DNA of 64,000 nucleotides from an uncultured Prevotellaceae bacterium (GCA_902776195.1 CACYPF010000004.1:91115-155114); one strand, 5' to 3'. Shown: positions 23,673 to 33,151, counted from the stretch's first letter. Notes: generated from the sequence alone by a model not told the origin. Numbers and translations: made by a program.

Positions 23673-25115
23673 TCATTGACAGGTTGAGGAGACTGTCAAT
23701 CCCATGGACTGAGCCTTCTGCAACAGCAATTCCATAAGGGGTTCTCGCTCGTTTTCCACCCTGTTGTCGAGGACGGCATCCTTCAGGTACTGTTTCAGGA
23801 TACCCACCTCACGGGAGGGCTGAAGATGGAAAAGTTCCATAATCTCGTTACCGTCAATGACGGGCTGCAAGAGCCGTTTGTAGTCTTTATCCTTCAAGTC
23901 GGCAAGTTTCTCACGCACCATGCGGAAGTTCTCCAGGAACATCTTCTTGCGGACCTCATTCTTCGAGGTGATATCCGCCTCGCAAAGGGTCATCAGGTCG
24001 TCGATGTCATCACCCGCGTCGTTCAGCAGACGGCGGACGGCGGAGTCAGTGACTTCCTCGTCAGCAATGGCGATGGGACGCATGTGGAGGTCAACGAGTT
24101 TCTGCACGTAGCGCATCTCGGCTCCCATCGGCAGTTTCAGACGGCGGAAAACATCCTGCACCATCTTGGCACCTATATAATTATGGTTATGGAAGGTCCA
24201 CCCCACCGAGGGTTCCCACCGTTTGGTCCTCGTCTTGCCGATATCATGCAGCAGAGCACTCCACCTCAACCACAAGGGAGCATCCTGACGACAAACATTC
24301 TCCAAGACTTCCAGCGTATGGTAGAAATTGTTCTTATGGGCACGACCGTCCCTTTTCTCCACAATATCGAGGGCGGCAAGCTCAGGAAGGATCATCCGCA
24401 GGAGTCCACTATGTTGCAGGTAGTCGAAACCGATGCTCGGATGAGGTGCCATCATGATCTTATTCAGCTCCACCTCGATACGTTCCCCGCTGACAATCCT
24501 GATACGGTCAGCCATCCGCTCCAACGCCTCCAGCGTCTCGTCCTCAATCTGGAAATTAAGCTGGGTGGCAAAACGGATGCAACGCATCATCCGCAACGGA
24601 TCGTCGGAGAAAGTCACCTCTGGATCAAGTGGGGTGGCTATGATACGGTCTTGCAGGTCGGCAATGCCATTGAAAGGGTCGACCAGTTCACCGAAACGGT
24701 TCTTGTTCAGACAGATAGCCATCGCATTGATGGTGAAGTCGCGACGATTCTGGTCGTCCTCCAAAGTACCATCCTCCACAACGGGTTTGCGGGAGTCATG
24801 ACTATAGCTCTCCTTGCGGGCTCCCACGAACTCCACCTCCATATCACGGAACTTCACCTGTGCCGTACCGAAATTACGGAAGACCGACAGGTGTGCCTTC
24901 CGTCCCAGTTTCTTCTTCAATGCCGATGCCACCTCGATACCGCTGCCCACCACTACAACATCAATGTCGTCGGACGGACGTTCCAGAAAAATATCACGGA
25001 CATAGCCTCCCACCACATAGCACTCCACACCGAGACGGTCAGCCACAGCACTGATCTGGTGGAAAATCTCCTGATCTAATATTTTAGCCAGAGCGGCATC
25101 GGAATACAATTTCAT
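23673..25115 (-). CDS. CCA tRNA nucleotidyltransferase/poly(A) polymerase family with HD domain
   Basis: A 480-residue class II nucleotidyltransferase. The head domain has VVGGYVRDIFLERPSDDIDVVV, with the metal-binding DxD, and RRDFTINAMAI. The neck has DPLRMMRCIRFA. A C-terminal HD domain follows with WSALLHDIGKT and HNHNYIGAKM. These features fit CCA-adding enzymes with phosphodiesterase-type HD domains, which repair or add the 3'-CCA of tRNA. The tRNA-Val genes here do not encode CCA, so such an enzyme is needed. The start at 25115 was chosen over an upstream extension to 25202 because the promoter boxes lie between. Confidence 0.9.
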   Translation of the reverse strand: MKLYSDAALAKILDQEIFHQISAVADRLGVECYVVGGYVRDIFLERPSDDIDVVVVGSGIEVASALKKKLGRKAHLSVFRNFGTAQVKFRDMEVEFVGARKESYSHDSRKPVVEDGTLEDDQNRRDFTINAMAICLNKNRFGELVDPFNGIADLQDRIIATPLDPEVTFSDDPLRMMRCIRFATQLNFQIEDETLEALERMADRIRIVSGERIEVELNKIMMAPHPSIGFDYLQHSGLLRMILPELAALDIVEKRDGRAHKNNFYHTLEVLENVCRQDAPLWLRWSALLHDIGKTRTKRWEPSVGWTFHNHNYIGAKMVQDVFRRLKLPMGAEMRYVQKLVDLHMRPIAIADEEVTDSAVRRLLNDAGDDIDDLMTLCEADITSKNEVRKKMFLENFRMVREKLADLKDKDYKRLLQPVIDGNEIMELFHLQPSREVGILKQYLKDAVLDNRVENEREPLMELLLQKAQSMGLTVSSTCQ

Positions 25116-25136
25116 GACATTTTTCTCTTTTCGGTT

Positions 25137-25145
25137 GCAAAAGTA
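25137..25145 (-). promoter_or_regulatory. Promoter -7 box of the tRNA nucleotidyltransferase gene
   Basis: On the minus strand it reads TACTTTTGC, 22 bases before the ATG at 25115. It is divergent from the box at 25158-25166, with only 12 bases between them. Confidence 0.65.
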
Positions 25146-25157
25146 CAAAATAATTTG

Positions 25158-25166
25158 TAACTTTGC
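25158..25166 (+). promoter_or_regulatory. Promoter -7 box of the PAP2 gene operon
   Basis: TAACTTTGC, 39 bases before the ATG at 25205. It probably drives the run of genes to folE or beyond, since no gap larger than 21 bases occurs before 31130. Confidence 0.65.
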
Positions 25167-25204
25167 ACACAAATTATTGAATTTATCAAAAGTACAACAC
25201 AAGT

Positions 25205-26863
25205 ATGAAGCATTTCTTTACGGCATTCCTGCTATGCATAGCAACAATCACCTATGCCGACACAGACAGTTACAAGGATATGGAACCCCTCCAGTTAGAG
25301 GTTCCAGAGATGAAAGCAGAGTTGGGTACAATAAACAATGAGGAAATCGACAGGAAAGCCCTGTCGCTGAACGCCCCGGAGCCCAAAATGGACTTCGCGT
25401 TCTTCAAGTCACGTACCAACCCTAATACCAAGGCATATAAGTTTATGGACGACATGACGTTCGTCGGTGTCCCCCTTTTCATTGCCGGTATCATCGCCAA
25501 GAGTGAGAAGAATGCTTTCAAACAGCAAACCAGGCACTCGCTGGTTACCAAGTTCAAGACGGGTATCGACGATTACACCCAGTTCTTCGGACCTGCCGCT
25601 GTGGTGGGCCTGAAACTGGCTGGCGTGGAGGGACGCAGTGACTGGCCACGTCTGCTGGCAAGTGCTGGTATGGGCTATGGAATCATGGCACTCTTCGTCA
25701 ACACCATCAAACATACTGCCAAGGAGATGCGCCCAGACGGAAGTACGGCGAACTCATGGCCCTCAGGTCATACCGCCACTGCCTTCGTCGGTGCTACCCT
25801 GCTGCACAAGGAGTATGGACTGACCCGCTCACCGTGGTACTCGGTGGCAGGCTACGGTGTGGCAACGGCAACAGGTGTCATGCGAGTACTCAACAACCGC
25901 CACTGGATTTCCGACGTGCTCTCCGGTGCCGGTCTCGGTATCTTGTCGGGAGAGCTCGGCTATGCCATCTGCGACCTGCTCTTCAAGGGCAAGGGACTGC
26001 TCCGCAATGACCTCCCAGGCATGGCAAACGTCATTGAGCATCCCTCATTCTTCAGCATATCAATGGGTATCGGTTTCGGCACCCGTGACTTCGACTTTGA
26101 GATGCAAAAGTACGGATGGTCTGATGATTTGCACCTGAAGTTCCAGGCTTCCACAGCGGTAAGTGCTGAGGGTGCTTACTTCTTCAACCCCTACATCGGT
26201 GTGGGTGGTCGCCTCCGCGTTAAGAGCACACCTATCAAGGGATGGGACAAAATTACGGAATTCGGATGGGAGGACGTTGACTATTTCTACAACGGATTAG
26301 AGGAGAACGAGCAGAAGGCTTTGGAACAGAATCTCGACGATATTGACTTCATCATTGAAAGCGATCACCTGACGGAATTCGCAGGAGACCTGGGTGTGTA
26401 CTTCAACTTACCTCTGTCCGACCGCTTTGCCCTGGGTTCCAAGCTGCTCGTCGGACGCAGCATCATGCAGGAGCTGGCACTCGATGCCAAAATCGCCGGA
26501 CAGCACTATTACAAGGAAAGCGACCCATTAGACAACCCCACAGGTGATGCCTTCGACCATTCATGGGATTACTTTAAGGTAACGGGAAATAACAGCACTA
26601 AGTTCGGCACTGGTATATCGCTCACCTATGCCTACAAGCAGAATTTCTCATGGAAAGTGTTCCTGGACTACGACTACACACGTAAGACCTACACCATGGA
26701 TTATGACTTTGGAGGTCTGTACGAGACCTTGTTCCCTGAGGATTATGCCAGTTTGAACTCTCAAGGGCTTCAAGAGTTCAAGGAGAATACTTCCGCATCC
26801 CAAAGCATCAAGAAAGCAATGCACTCCTTCGTGCTGGGTGCTTCGTTCGCTATTAATTTCTAA
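25205..26863 (+). CDS. PAP2-family phosphatase with C-terminal beta-barrel-like extension
   Basis: A 552-residue exported protein with a signal peptide (MKHFFTAFLLCIATITYA). The PAP2 phosphatase centre is complete: K-x6-RP in KHTAKEMRP (near residue 180), SWPSGHTATAF, and R-x5-H-x3-D in RVLNNRHWISD. Such enzymes remove phosphate from lipids, including lipid A and undecaprenyl or phosphatidyl phosphates. From about residue 290 the sequence changes to amphipathic strands (MGIGFGTRDFDF, AYFFNPYIGVGGRLRV, FSWKVFLDYDYTRKTY) ending FVLGASFAINF, as in outer-membrane barrels. The phosphatase part may be periplasmic with the tail in the outer membrane. The substrate is unknown. Confidence 0.85.
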   Translation: MKHFFTAFLLCIATITYADTDSYKDMEPLQLEVPEMKAELGTINNEEIDRKALSLNAPEPKMDFAFFKSRTNPNTKAYKFMDDMTFVGVPLFIAGIIAKSEKNAFKQQTRHSLVTKFKTGIDDYTQFFGPAAVVGLKLAGVEGRSDWPRLLASAGMGYGIMALFVNTIKHTAKEMRPDGSTANSWPSGHTATAFVGATLLHKEYGLTRSPWYSVAGYGVATATGVMRVLNNRHWISDVLSGAGLGILSGELGYAICDLLFKGKGLLRNDLPGMANVIEHPSFFSISMGIGFGTRDFDFEMQKYGWSDDLHLKFQASTAVSAEGAYFFNPYIGVGGRLRVKSTPIKGWDKITEFGWEDVDYFYNGLEENEQKALEQNLDDIDFIIESDHLTEFAGDLGVYFNLPLSDRFALGSKLLVGRSIMQELALDAKIAGQHYYKESDPLDNPTGDAFDHSWDYFKVTGNNSTKFGTGISLTYAYKQNFSWKVFLDYDYTRKTYTMDYDFGGLYETLFPEDYASLNSQGLQEFKENTSASQSIKKAMHSFVLGASFAINF

Positions 26864-26869
26864 ACCATC

Positions 26870-27424
26870 ATGGCAGTAGAAAACGAGAAAACCAATGCGC
26901 AGTTCGAGCAGGTGATGCAGGAATGCCGCAGCCTGTTCGAGAAGAAACTCCATGACTATGGGGCTTCTTGGCGTATCCTGCGTCCGCAGTCACTCACCGA
27001 CCAGTTGTTTATCAAGGCAAAGCGTATCCGCTCTTTGGAAATCAAGAAGGAGTCGCTGGTCGGAGAGGGTATCCGCCCAGAGTTCATTGCCCTTATTAAT
27101 TATGGTATAGTGGGACTCATCCAACTGGCACATGGCTTCTCCGACACTGTGGATATGCAACCCAAAGAGGCTATGGCACTCTACGACCGCTATGCCTTGG
27201 AGGCACTGGAACTGATGAAACGCAAGAACCACGACTACGACGAGGCTTGGCGTGGCATGCGGGTCAGCAGCTATACGGACTTCATCCTCACCAAGATAGA
27301 ACGCGTCAAGGAAATAGAGAATCTACAAGGCGACACCCTTGTCAGTGAGGGTATCGACGCCAACTATATGGACATCATCAACTATGCGGTCTTCGGAGCG
27401 ATTAAGTTGAGTGAACAAGGATGA
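26870..27424 (+). CDS. DUF1599 protein with two repeated domains
   Basis: A 184-residue protein built of two copies of a domain of about 80 residues. The first has [15 protein letters not shown] followed by [10 protein letters not shown]. The second has [16 protein letters not shown] followed by [10 protein letters not shown]. Both then have a SEGI or GEGI loop and an INY-G-IG-like helix. DUF1599 is grouped with nucleotide-modification associated domains, but no reaction is established. Conservation of the H-D-Y and W-R positions in both copies suggests two equal sites. It starts 6 bases after the PAP2 gene, and its last 4 bases overlap the DoxX-TpiA frame. Confidence 0.8.
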   Translation: MAVENEKTNAQFEQVMQECRSLFEKKLHDYGASWRILRPQSLTDQLFIKAKRIRSLEIKKESLVGEGIRPEFIALINYGIVGLIQLAHGFSDTVDMQPKEAMALYDRYALEALELMKRKNHDYDEAWRGMRVSSYTDFILTKIERVKEIENLQGDTLVSEGIDANYMDIINYAVFGAIKLSEQG

Positions 27425-29343
27425 GGAAGATATTAGTGAATATCGCCCGCTTCGTGGTCGCCCTGACCTTTATCCTCTCTGGATTCGTCAAGGCTGTCGA
27501 CCCGATGGGCACACAATATAAGATAGCCGACTACTTGGCAGCGATGCACATCGGACAGTATGTGCCCGACTTCGTGCCGCTCATTGCCTCCGTACTATTG
27601 TCGGCAACTGAGTTCTGGCTCGGTGTCTGCTTACTATTTGCCATCAGACGGCGTGTAGTGACACGCATTATATTGGTATGGATGATCATCATGACACCGC
27701 TGACCCTGTGGCTGGCTCTTACCAATCCCATCAGTGACTGCGGGTGTTTCGGTGATGCCATCGTGCTCACCAACTGGCAGACTTTCTGGAAAAATGTCGT
27801 CTTACTGGCATGTGCCGCACTGATAGCATGGCAGCCTTTGGAGATGATGCGCTTCATATCAAGGTCAAACCAGTGGATTGTGATGAATTTCACCGCTTTG
27901 TTTATCCTTGTGGTGGCGGGACAGTCTCTTTACAAACTGCCCTATTTCGATTTCCGGCCATACCATATAGGGACAGACCTCAGGAAGGGGTGGTTAAAGA
28001 TGGTGGAGGGCGAGGACTCGCCCTATACGGATCTTTTCATGCAGCGTGAGGATGGCACAGACATCACGGACTCTATCCTGAATCTGAAAGGTTATCTCTT
28101 TCTGTTGGTCTCACCCCATCTGGAGCAAGCTGACGAGAGTCAGTTCGATAAGCTGAACCAACTTTTCGAGTATACCCAAGAAAAGGGATACCCGTTATAC
28201 GGACTTACAGCAAGTAGCGGGAAAGCGATTAACAGATGGAGAAACGGCACAGGAGCTGAATACGAGTTCTGCCAGACAGATGATATCGTATTAAAAACGA
28301 TGATCAGGAGTAATCCCGGTCTCATCCTTCTCCGAGATGGCAAAATTATCCGTAAATGGAGCAATAACAATCTGCCAAATGAAACCATATTGACAGATAA
28401 TCTGGAGAAATTAGAGATTGGTAAGATGCCCGAGGATTCCATACCTCAGAAGATAATGACCATCATTCTCTGGTACGTGCTACCTCTTGTCCTCCTGACA
28501 ATTGCAGACAGGCTATGGGCATGGTCAAACTGGATTAAGAAAAAAGAAAAGTCAAATATTGATTATATTTTAAAACGTAAAGACATGAGAAAGAAAATTG
28601 TAGCAGGAAACTGGAAAATGAACCTGAACCTGCAAGAAGGTGTTGCTCTTGCCAAAGAGCTGAACGAGGCACTCGCTGCCGACAAACCCAACTGTGGTGT
28701 AATCATCTGCACTCCATTCATCCACCTTGCCTCTGTGGCTCAGGTTATCAATCAGGATGTGATTGGTCTCGGTGCCGAGAACTGTGCTGACAAAGAGAAA
28801 GGTGCTTTCACTGGTGAGGTATCCGCAGAAATGGTAAAGAGTACCGGAGCACAGTATGTGATCCTTGGTCACTCTGAGCGCCGTGAGTATTACAAAGAGA
28901 CTCCTGAGATCCTGAAGGAGAAGGTTCTGCTCGCATTAAAGAATGGTCTGAAGGTGATTTTCTGTATCGGTGAGACACTGGAGGAGCGTGAGGCAAACAA
29001 GCAGAATGAAGTTGTAAAAGCAGAACTGGAAGGCAGTGTGTTCAACCTAAGCGAGGAAGACTTCCGCAAGATTGTAATTGCTTATGAGCCTATCTGGGCC
29101 ATCGGTACTGGCAAGACTGCCACCGCTGAACAGGCTGAGGAGATCCATGCTTATATCCGCTCTATTGTAGCTGACAAGTATGGTAAGGCTGTTGCCGAGG
29201 ACACCAGCATTCTGTACGGAGGCAGCTGTAAGGCAAGTAATGCGCCCGAGCTGTTTGCAAAACCTGATATTGACGGTGGTCTGATTGGAGGTGCTTCACT
29301 GAAATGCGCCGACTTCAAGGGAATCATTGACGCTTGGAAATAA
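27421..29343 (+). CDS. tpiA: DoxX/BT_3928-type membrane protein fused in frame to triosephosphate isomerase
   Basis: One open frame of 640 residues joins two proteins. Residues 1 to about 165 are a DoxX/MauE-like block of four helices with the SDCGCFGD motif near residue 107. Residues 170-340 resemble a thioredoxin-like periplasmic domain. A last helix ([18 protein letters not shown]) is followed by the basic stretch KKKEK. From Met389 a full TIM barrel begins, with GNWKMN, the catalytic His in LGHSERR and Glu in [14 protein letters not shown], and the phosphate loop YGGSCK. The usual arrangement is two neighbouring genes, so the lack of a stop is unusual. The basic stretch would keep the isomerase in the cytoplasm. 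Translation from the internal ATG at 28585 is also possible. Confidence 0.85.
   Translation: MRKILVNIARFVVALTFILSGFVKAVDPMGTQYKIADYLAAMHIGQYVPDFVPLIASVLLSATEFWLGVCLLFAIRRRVVTRIILVWMIIMTPLTLWLALTNPISDCGCFGDAIVLTNWQTFWKNVVLLACAALIAWQPLEMMRFISRSNQWIVMNFTALFILVVAGQSLYKLPYFDFRPYHIGTDLRKGWLKMVEGEDSPYTDLFMQREDGTDITDSILNLKGYLFLLVSPHLEQADESQFDKLNQLFEYTQEKGYPLYGLTASSGKAINRWRNGTGAEYEFCQTDDIVLKTMIRSNPGLILLRDGKIIRKWSNNNLPNETILTDNLEKLEIGKMPEDSIPQKIMTIILWYVLPLVLLTIADRLWAWSNWIKKKEKSNIDYILKRKDMRKKIVAGNWKMNLNLQEGVALAKELNEALAADKPNCGVIICTPFIHLASVAQVINQDVIGLGAENCADKEKGAFTGEVSAEMVKSTGAQYVILGHSERREYYKETPEILKEKVLLALKNGLKVIFCIGETLEEREANKQNEVVKAELEGSVFNLSEEDFRKIVIAYEPIWAIGTGKTATAEQAEEIHAYIRSIVADKYGKAVAEDTSILYGGSCKASNAPELFAKPDIDGGLIGGASLKCADFKGIIDAWK
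28585..29343 (+). other. tpiA: Triosephosphate isomerase part with possible own start
   Basis: This is the 252-residue TIM portion of the fused frame, starting at the ATG where free-standing TpiA proteins begin ([13 protein letters not shown]). It converts dihydroxyacetone phosphate and glyceraldehyde 3-phosphate in glycolysis. The preceding bases are A-rich, as is common before Bacteroidetes starts, but no promoter box is seen. Whether the cell makes the fusion, the free enzyme or both cannot be told from sequence. Confidence 0.7.
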
Positions 29344-29348
29344 ATAGC

Positions 29349-29945
29349 ATGACGTATAAATCCCTTCATCGTAAAAGATGGATAGTCACTCTCATACTGT
29401 GTGTTGGCATGTTGACGCATGCCAATGCACAGACTTTTACTGAACGTGTACAGAAAAAAGTGAATGGGAAAGGCACTGTGACAATTCATCAAAGCGAGGA
29501 AATCGATCAACTGGTAAACGACCCTTATGTAACAGGAGAGATACAACAACCACAAAAGCGAAGCGAAAGCAAGAACCAAGAAGAGTCATCTACAGACTAT
29601 AAACAGGCTAACACTACGAACTCATCGTCCGTTAGCGATGAGAAAGAGGATACCGATATAGAAGTGACTCCACGAAGGACTCACAAAATCATCGGTTATC
29701 GTGTACAGGCCTTTGCTGGTGGCAACTCTCGAAAGGATCGTCAGACAGCAGAGTCAATAAGCAATAATATCAAAGCACAAATACCAAATATTGCTGTTTA
29801 CGTTCATTTCTTTTCTCCACGCTGGATTTGCCGTGTAGGCAATTTTCGTACTTATGAGGAAGCCCATCAGATGATGGTGAAACTACAGAATATGGGCTAC
29901 AAACAAGCATCCATCGTAAAAGGAAAAATAAACGTTCCATATTAA
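29349..29945 (+). CDS. SPOR domain protein
   Basis: A 198-residue envelope protein. A signal peptide (to about residue 28, ending HANAQ) is followed by a low-complexity polar linker rich in Ser, Glu, Asn and Gln. The C-terminal SPOR domain runs from IGYRVQAFAGGNSRKDR to YKQASIVKGKI. SPOR domains bind glycan strands of peptidoglycan that lack stem peptides, often at division sites. A TTG at 29334 would lengthen the frame into tpiA. The ATG at 29349 is preferred because the signal peptide then starts normally. folE begins directly after the stop. Confidence 0.88.
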   Translation: MTYKSLHRKRWIVTLILCVGMLTHANAQTFTERVQKKVNGKGTVTIHQSEEIDQLVNDPYVTGEIQQPQKRSESKNQEESSTDYKQANTTNSSSVSDEKEDTDIEVTPRRTHKIIGYRVQAFAGGNSRKDRQTAESISNNIKAQIPNIAVYVHFFSPRWICRVGNFRTYEEAHQMMVKLQNMGYKQASIVKGKINVPY

Positions 29946-30536
29946 ATGAATCCAGAGACAGAATACAGAGAAGGATTAAATGAGCTGGCCTCACACTATC
30001 ACGATATTTTGACACTCCTTGGAGAAAATGCTGAACGAGAAGGACTGCAGAAGACTCCAATGCGAGTAGCTAAAGCCATGCAAGTGCTGACACGGGGCTA
30101 TTCAATGGACGCACATCAAGTACTCCGTGACGCTCTCTTTAAAGAGGACTACAGCCAAATGGTCATCGTCAAGGACATCGATTTCTTCTCTCTATGTGAA
30201 CACCACATGCTACCCTTCTATGGTAAAGCTCATGTGGCTTATATTCCAAATGGCTACATAACGGGACTATCTAAGATTGCCCGTGTAGTAGACATCTACT
30301 CTCACCGATTGCAGGTTCAAGAACGAATGACACTGCAAATTAAACAGTGTATCGAACAGACACTTCACCCATTGGGAGTAATGGTAGTATTAGAAGCCCG
30401 ACATATGTGTATGCAAATGCGCGGTGTTGAGAAACAAAACTCTATCACGACAACCAGTGAATTCAGTGGCGCATTCAACCAAGCCAAAACCAGACAGGAA
30501 TTCATGAATCTGATACATAACAATTCTTTAATTTAG
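29946..30536 (+). CDS. folE: GTP cyclohydrolase I
   Basis: A zinc enzyme of 196 residues making dihydroneopterin triphosphate from GTP, the first step of folate synthesis. Zinc ligands are Cys and His in [12 protein letters not shown] and Cys in [11 protein letters not shown]. The [12 protein letters not shown] and [20 protein letters not shown] regions are typical of the family. The C-terminal loop reads [10 protein letters not shown] instead of the more common TSAxRG form, a small variation. The ATG follows the SPOR stop codon with no gap, which indicates translational coupling. Confidence 0.95.
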   Translation: MNPETEYREGLNELASHYHDILTLLGENAEREGLQKTPMRVAKAMQVLTRGYSMDAHQVLRDALFKEDYSQMVIVKDIDFFSLCEHHMLPFYGKAHVAYIPNGYITGLSKIARVVDIYSHRLQVQERMTLQIKQCIEQTLHPLGVMVVLEARHMCMQMRGVEKQNSITTTSEFSGAFNQAKTRQEFMNLIHNNSLI

Positions 30537-30557
30537 CAATAAAAAGTACATCGTATC

Positions 30558-31130
30558 ATGGAACAAGACAACAGGAACTCATATCGTACCAAGCAATCAC
30601 TCCCAGAAGAGTTTTATCATAGTTGCTTAGGGAAAATAGTCATTCTAATCATATTAATTCTCATCCTCTTTGTCATTGCCGTGATGACCAGACCTTCTGA
30701 CGAGAAAATGCAGAAGGAAATGTTGGATAATATCCGTGAATGTATCCAACAAAACGACAGTATCAAAGGGGACGCAATTGACGATGCAGTGGCAAACTTC
30801 AGCCGCATCATCACAGAAGCTGACACAACAGAGAATGACAAGGAAGCAATGGAGGCATTCAACAAATACAATAAGTTGGAAATATACCGCCATAGTTTCT
30901 ATTCCACAGCCCGCCTGCGCAACAACTTGAGCCAAGAAGGTATCCGTGTGGGCATTGGAATATTCAACCTCGTTATCCCTACTGTCAAATACAGTGATAT
31001 TATCTTATTTGTCAGTACAATCAAGAATTATAACAAGGAACGGCTCATTGAGCCAACGCCACAAGATGAGTATGTCGGAGAGAATCCCAATATCAAAGAG
31101 TATCACTACTTGGGAGATCCAGACAACTAA
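30558..31130 (+). CDS. Uncharacterised protein with one membrane helix
   Basis: I do not recognise this 190-residue protein. It has a short cytoplasmic head, one strong helix at residues 25-43 (GKIVILIILILILFVIAVM), and a soluble part of about 145 residues that is mixed helical and acidic. That part has an amphipathic middle (EGIRVGIGIFNLVIPTVKYSDIILFV). The ATG is 21 bases after folE and no promoter box is seen, so it is probably the last gene of the folE operon, before a strong terminator. A bitopic membrane protein of unknown role is all that can be claimed. Confidence 0.7.
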   Translation: MEQDNRNSYRTKQSLPEEFYHSCLGKIVILIILILILFVIAVMTRPSDEKMQKEMLDNIRECIQQNDSIKGDAIDDAVANFSRIITEADTTENDKEAMEAFNKYNKLEIYRHSFYSTARLRNNLSQEGIRVGIGIFNLVIPTVKYSDIILFVSTIKNYNKERLIEPTPQDEYVGENPNIKEYHYLGDPDN

Positions 31131-31144
31131 AAACAAACCCATAA

Positions 31145-31187
31145 ACAAAAGAAGACCTCTTCCGAATTGGAAGAGGTCTTCTTTTGT
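31145..31187. terminator. Strong bidirectional terminator
   Basis: A perfect 19-bp stem: 31145-31163 pairs with 31169-31187 across a 5-base loop, with A-rich and T-rich outer ends. It serves the folE operon on the plus strand and the tRNA-Val gene on the minus strand. The right arm touches the last base of the tRNA. Confidence 0.85.
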
Positions 31188-31261
31188 GGGCGCTGAGGGA
31201 TTCGAACCCCCGACCCTCTGCTTGTAAGGCAGATGCTCTAAACCAGCTGAGCTAAGCGCCC
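31187..31261 (-). tRNA. tRNA-Val (anticodon TAC), copy 1
   Basis: On the minus strand the acceptor arm GGGCGCT pairs with AGCGCCC, the D-loop has AGCTCAG and the T-arm has GGTTCGAATCC. The anticodon loop CTTACAA gives TAC, reading valine codons. CCA is not encoded. It is identical to the copy at 33152-33226. Confidence 0.95.
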
Positions 31262-31289
31262 TTACTTGTTGTAAGCGGGTGCTTTTTCT

Positions 31290-31715
31290 TTATAATTTAT
31301 ATAAATCACTCGCAGCCATAAGATCAACTTTCTTCTCTGAAAGAATCCGATCGCAGCTTTCCAGGTCGGTAGGACGAATGACAACATGCGCCACATCGCC
31401 ATTGGCAAACGAATACATATATTCAATAAAGACACCTGCATCCGATAGCATCTTCAGGACTTTTGCAAGTGAACCACTTGTGTTTGGACAGACAAATCCA
31501 ATGACATCAGTAATCTTCACTGCAAAGTGAGCTGCCTTCAGGACTTGATAGGCTTTGTCCGGGTCACTTACAATACAACGCAGAATACCAAAATCGGAAT
31601 TATCGGCAATACTCATCGCAGAGAGATTAACCCCAGCTTCACCCAACACATCTGTCACCTCTGTGAGACGACCAGATTTATTCTCTAAGAAAATAGACAA
31701 TTGTTTTGCTAACAT
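31290..31715 (-). CDS. Tandem ACT domain protein
   Basis: A 141-residue protein of two ACT domains. The first starts KQLSIFLENKSGRLTEVTDVL, and the second starts DVIGFVCPNTSGSLAKVLKML, each with the G-x-L loop that binds amino acids or similar ligands. It follows the phenylacetate-CoA ligase gene by 12 bases. This pairing is common in Bacteroidetes and archaea, where the ligase belongs to aryl-pyruvate oxidation. A role as a ligand-sensing partner of the ligase is inferred. No catalytic domain is present. Confidence 0.87.
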   Translation of the reverse strand: MLAKQLSIFLENKSGRLTEVTDVLGEAGVNLSAMSIADNSDFGILRCIVSDPDKAYQVLKAAHFAVKITDVIGFVCPNTSGSLAKVLKMLSDAGVFIEYMYSFANGDVAHVVIRPTDLESCDRILSEKKVDLMAASDLYKL

Positions 31716-31727
31716 AATATCTCAGTT

Positions 31728-33026
31728 TTAAAGTTTACGATTATCTATCACACGTTTGGCCTTACCTGTTGAACGTTCGATTCCTTTCGGCTCAACCAAC
31801 TTGATCTTGAAGCCAAGACCGATCACGGAACGAAGTTCGGCTTCCAGCTTTTTCTGCAGTCCTACCATCGTCGACATATCATCAGTGAAATACTCTTCCT
31901 TCACCTCAACCTTCAACTCACTGGTATCGGTATTATTGACACGGTCAACAGTGAGCAGGAAATGGGGTTCATACTCTGGCAAAGAGAGGATAACAGCCTC
32001 TATCTGGGACGGGAATACATTGACTCCACGGATAATCAACATATCGTCACAACGTCCTAAAATACGGTCCATACGCACCAAAGTACGACCACAAGAGCAC
32101 TTCTCATAATGAAGAGCTGTCAAATCATGGGTACGATAGCGCAACAACGGCATTCCCTCTTTAGTCAGATGGGTAAAAGTGAGCTCACCCAACTCACCCT
32201 CTGGCATCTGCTCACCAGTCTCCGGATTCAGAATCTCTGGATAGAAATAGTCCTCATTAAGGTGAGTACCATTCTGACATTCGCACTCGTAACCCACTCC
32301 AGGACCAGCAATCTCACTAAGCCCGTAAATATCATAAGCTTTGATCCCCATCAATGTTTCCAATTTCTGCCGCATTTCCTCAGTCCACGGCTCAGCACCA
32401 AAAGCACCGATACGCAATTTAAAATCTTCACGGGGCCATTCAGACTCACGCATTGCCTCTCCCAAGAACATAGCGTATGATGGCGTACAGCAAAGCACTG
32501 ATGCACCAAAGTCATGCATTAGAGTAATCTGCTTTTGAGTATTACCGGATGACATCGGGATAACACTAGCGCCAATATTCGTAGCACCATCGTGAGCACC
32601 TAAGCCACCTGTAAAAAGACCATAACCGTATGACACTTGAAATATGTCATCTTTCGAGGCGCCATATGCGGTGAAAGCACGGGAGATAGCCTCAGTCCAC
32701 ATGGCAATGTCCTTACGTGTATGCAACACTACAACCGGCTTTCCCGTTGTTCCAGATGAAGCATGAATACGCACAATCTGGCTCATCGGAACTGCAGCAA
32801 GCCCGAAGGGATAATTATCACGAAGATCAAGCTTGTTGGTAAAAGGCAACTTTACGATATCGTCAATATCCTTGATATCACCCGGCTCCAAGCCCATCTC
32901 TTGAAATTTTTTACGATAAAACGGCGTGTTAAGATATACATACTCTGCCATTTTTCTCAATCTGATGCTTTGGATCTCACGAAGTTGTTCACGATCCATG
33001 CATTCTACACTTTCATTCCAGATCAT
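31728..33026 (-). CDS. paaK: Phenylacetate--CoA ligase
   Basis: An adenylate-forming enzyme of 432 residues activating phenylacetate or related aryl acids to CoA thioesters. The ATP loop is RIHASSGTTGKPVV. Further motifs are YGLSEIAGPGVGYEC and RYRTHDL, and the C-terminal RMDRILGRCDDMLIIRGVNVFPSQIE domain swings in the second half reaction. In gut Bacteroidetes such ligases usually work with indolepyruvate or aryl-pyruvate ferredoxin oxidoreductases in amino acid fermentation, but no iorAB genes are adjacent here. Its operon is only this gene and the ACT gene, lying between two tRNA-Val copies. Confidence 0.9.
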   Translation of the reverse strand: MIWNESVECMDREQLREIQSIRLRKMAEYVYLNTPFYRKKFQEMGLEPGDIKDIDDIVKLPFTNKLDLRDNYPFGLAAVPMSQIVRIHASSGTTGKPVVVLHTRKDIAMWTEAISRAFTAYGASKDDIFQVSYGYGLFTGGLGAHDGATNIGASVIPMSSGNTQKQITLMHDFGASVLCCTPSYAMFLGEAMRESEWPREDFKLRIGAFGAEPWTEEMRQKLETLMGIKAYDIYGLSEIAGPGVGYECECQNGTHLNEDYFYPEILNPETGEQMPEGELGELTFTHLTKEGMPLLRYRTHDLTALHYEKCSCGRTLVRMDRILGRCDDMLIIRGVNVFPSQIEAVILSLPEYEPHFLLTVDRVNNTDTSELKVEVKEEYFTDDMSTMVGLQKKLEAELRSVIGLGFKIKLVEPKGIERSTGKAKRVIDNRKL

Positions 33027-33078
33027 TGTTTTAACTTTTACGTTTTACTGTCTTTAGTTTGTTATAGTTTTGTGTGAT

Positions 33079-33087
33079 GCAAAGATA
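33079..33087 (-). promoter_or_regulatory. Promoter -7 box of the paaK-ACT operon
   Basis: On the minus strand it reads TATCTTTGC, 53 bases before the ATG at 33026. Confidence 0.65.
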
Positions 33088-33104
33088 AACAATAATTATG
33101 AAAA

Positions 33105-33149
33105 GACCAAAAAAAGACTGCAAAACATTTCGTCTCGCAGTCTTTATTT
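33105..33149 (-). terminator. Terminator of tRNA-Val copy 2
   Basis: AAAGACTGC (33113-33121) pairs with GCAGTCTTT (33137-33145). On the minus strand the stem is followed by a run of T, just downstream of the tRNA. Confidence 0.7.
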
Positions 33150-33151
33150 TG

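Noticed and set aside
23826-25079. Open frame of 417 codons on the plus strand opposite the tRNA nucleotidyltransferase gene
   Set aside because: It mirrors the codon pattern of the real gene, has no recognisable domain, ribosome site or promoter, and the opposite strand has a complete enzyme.
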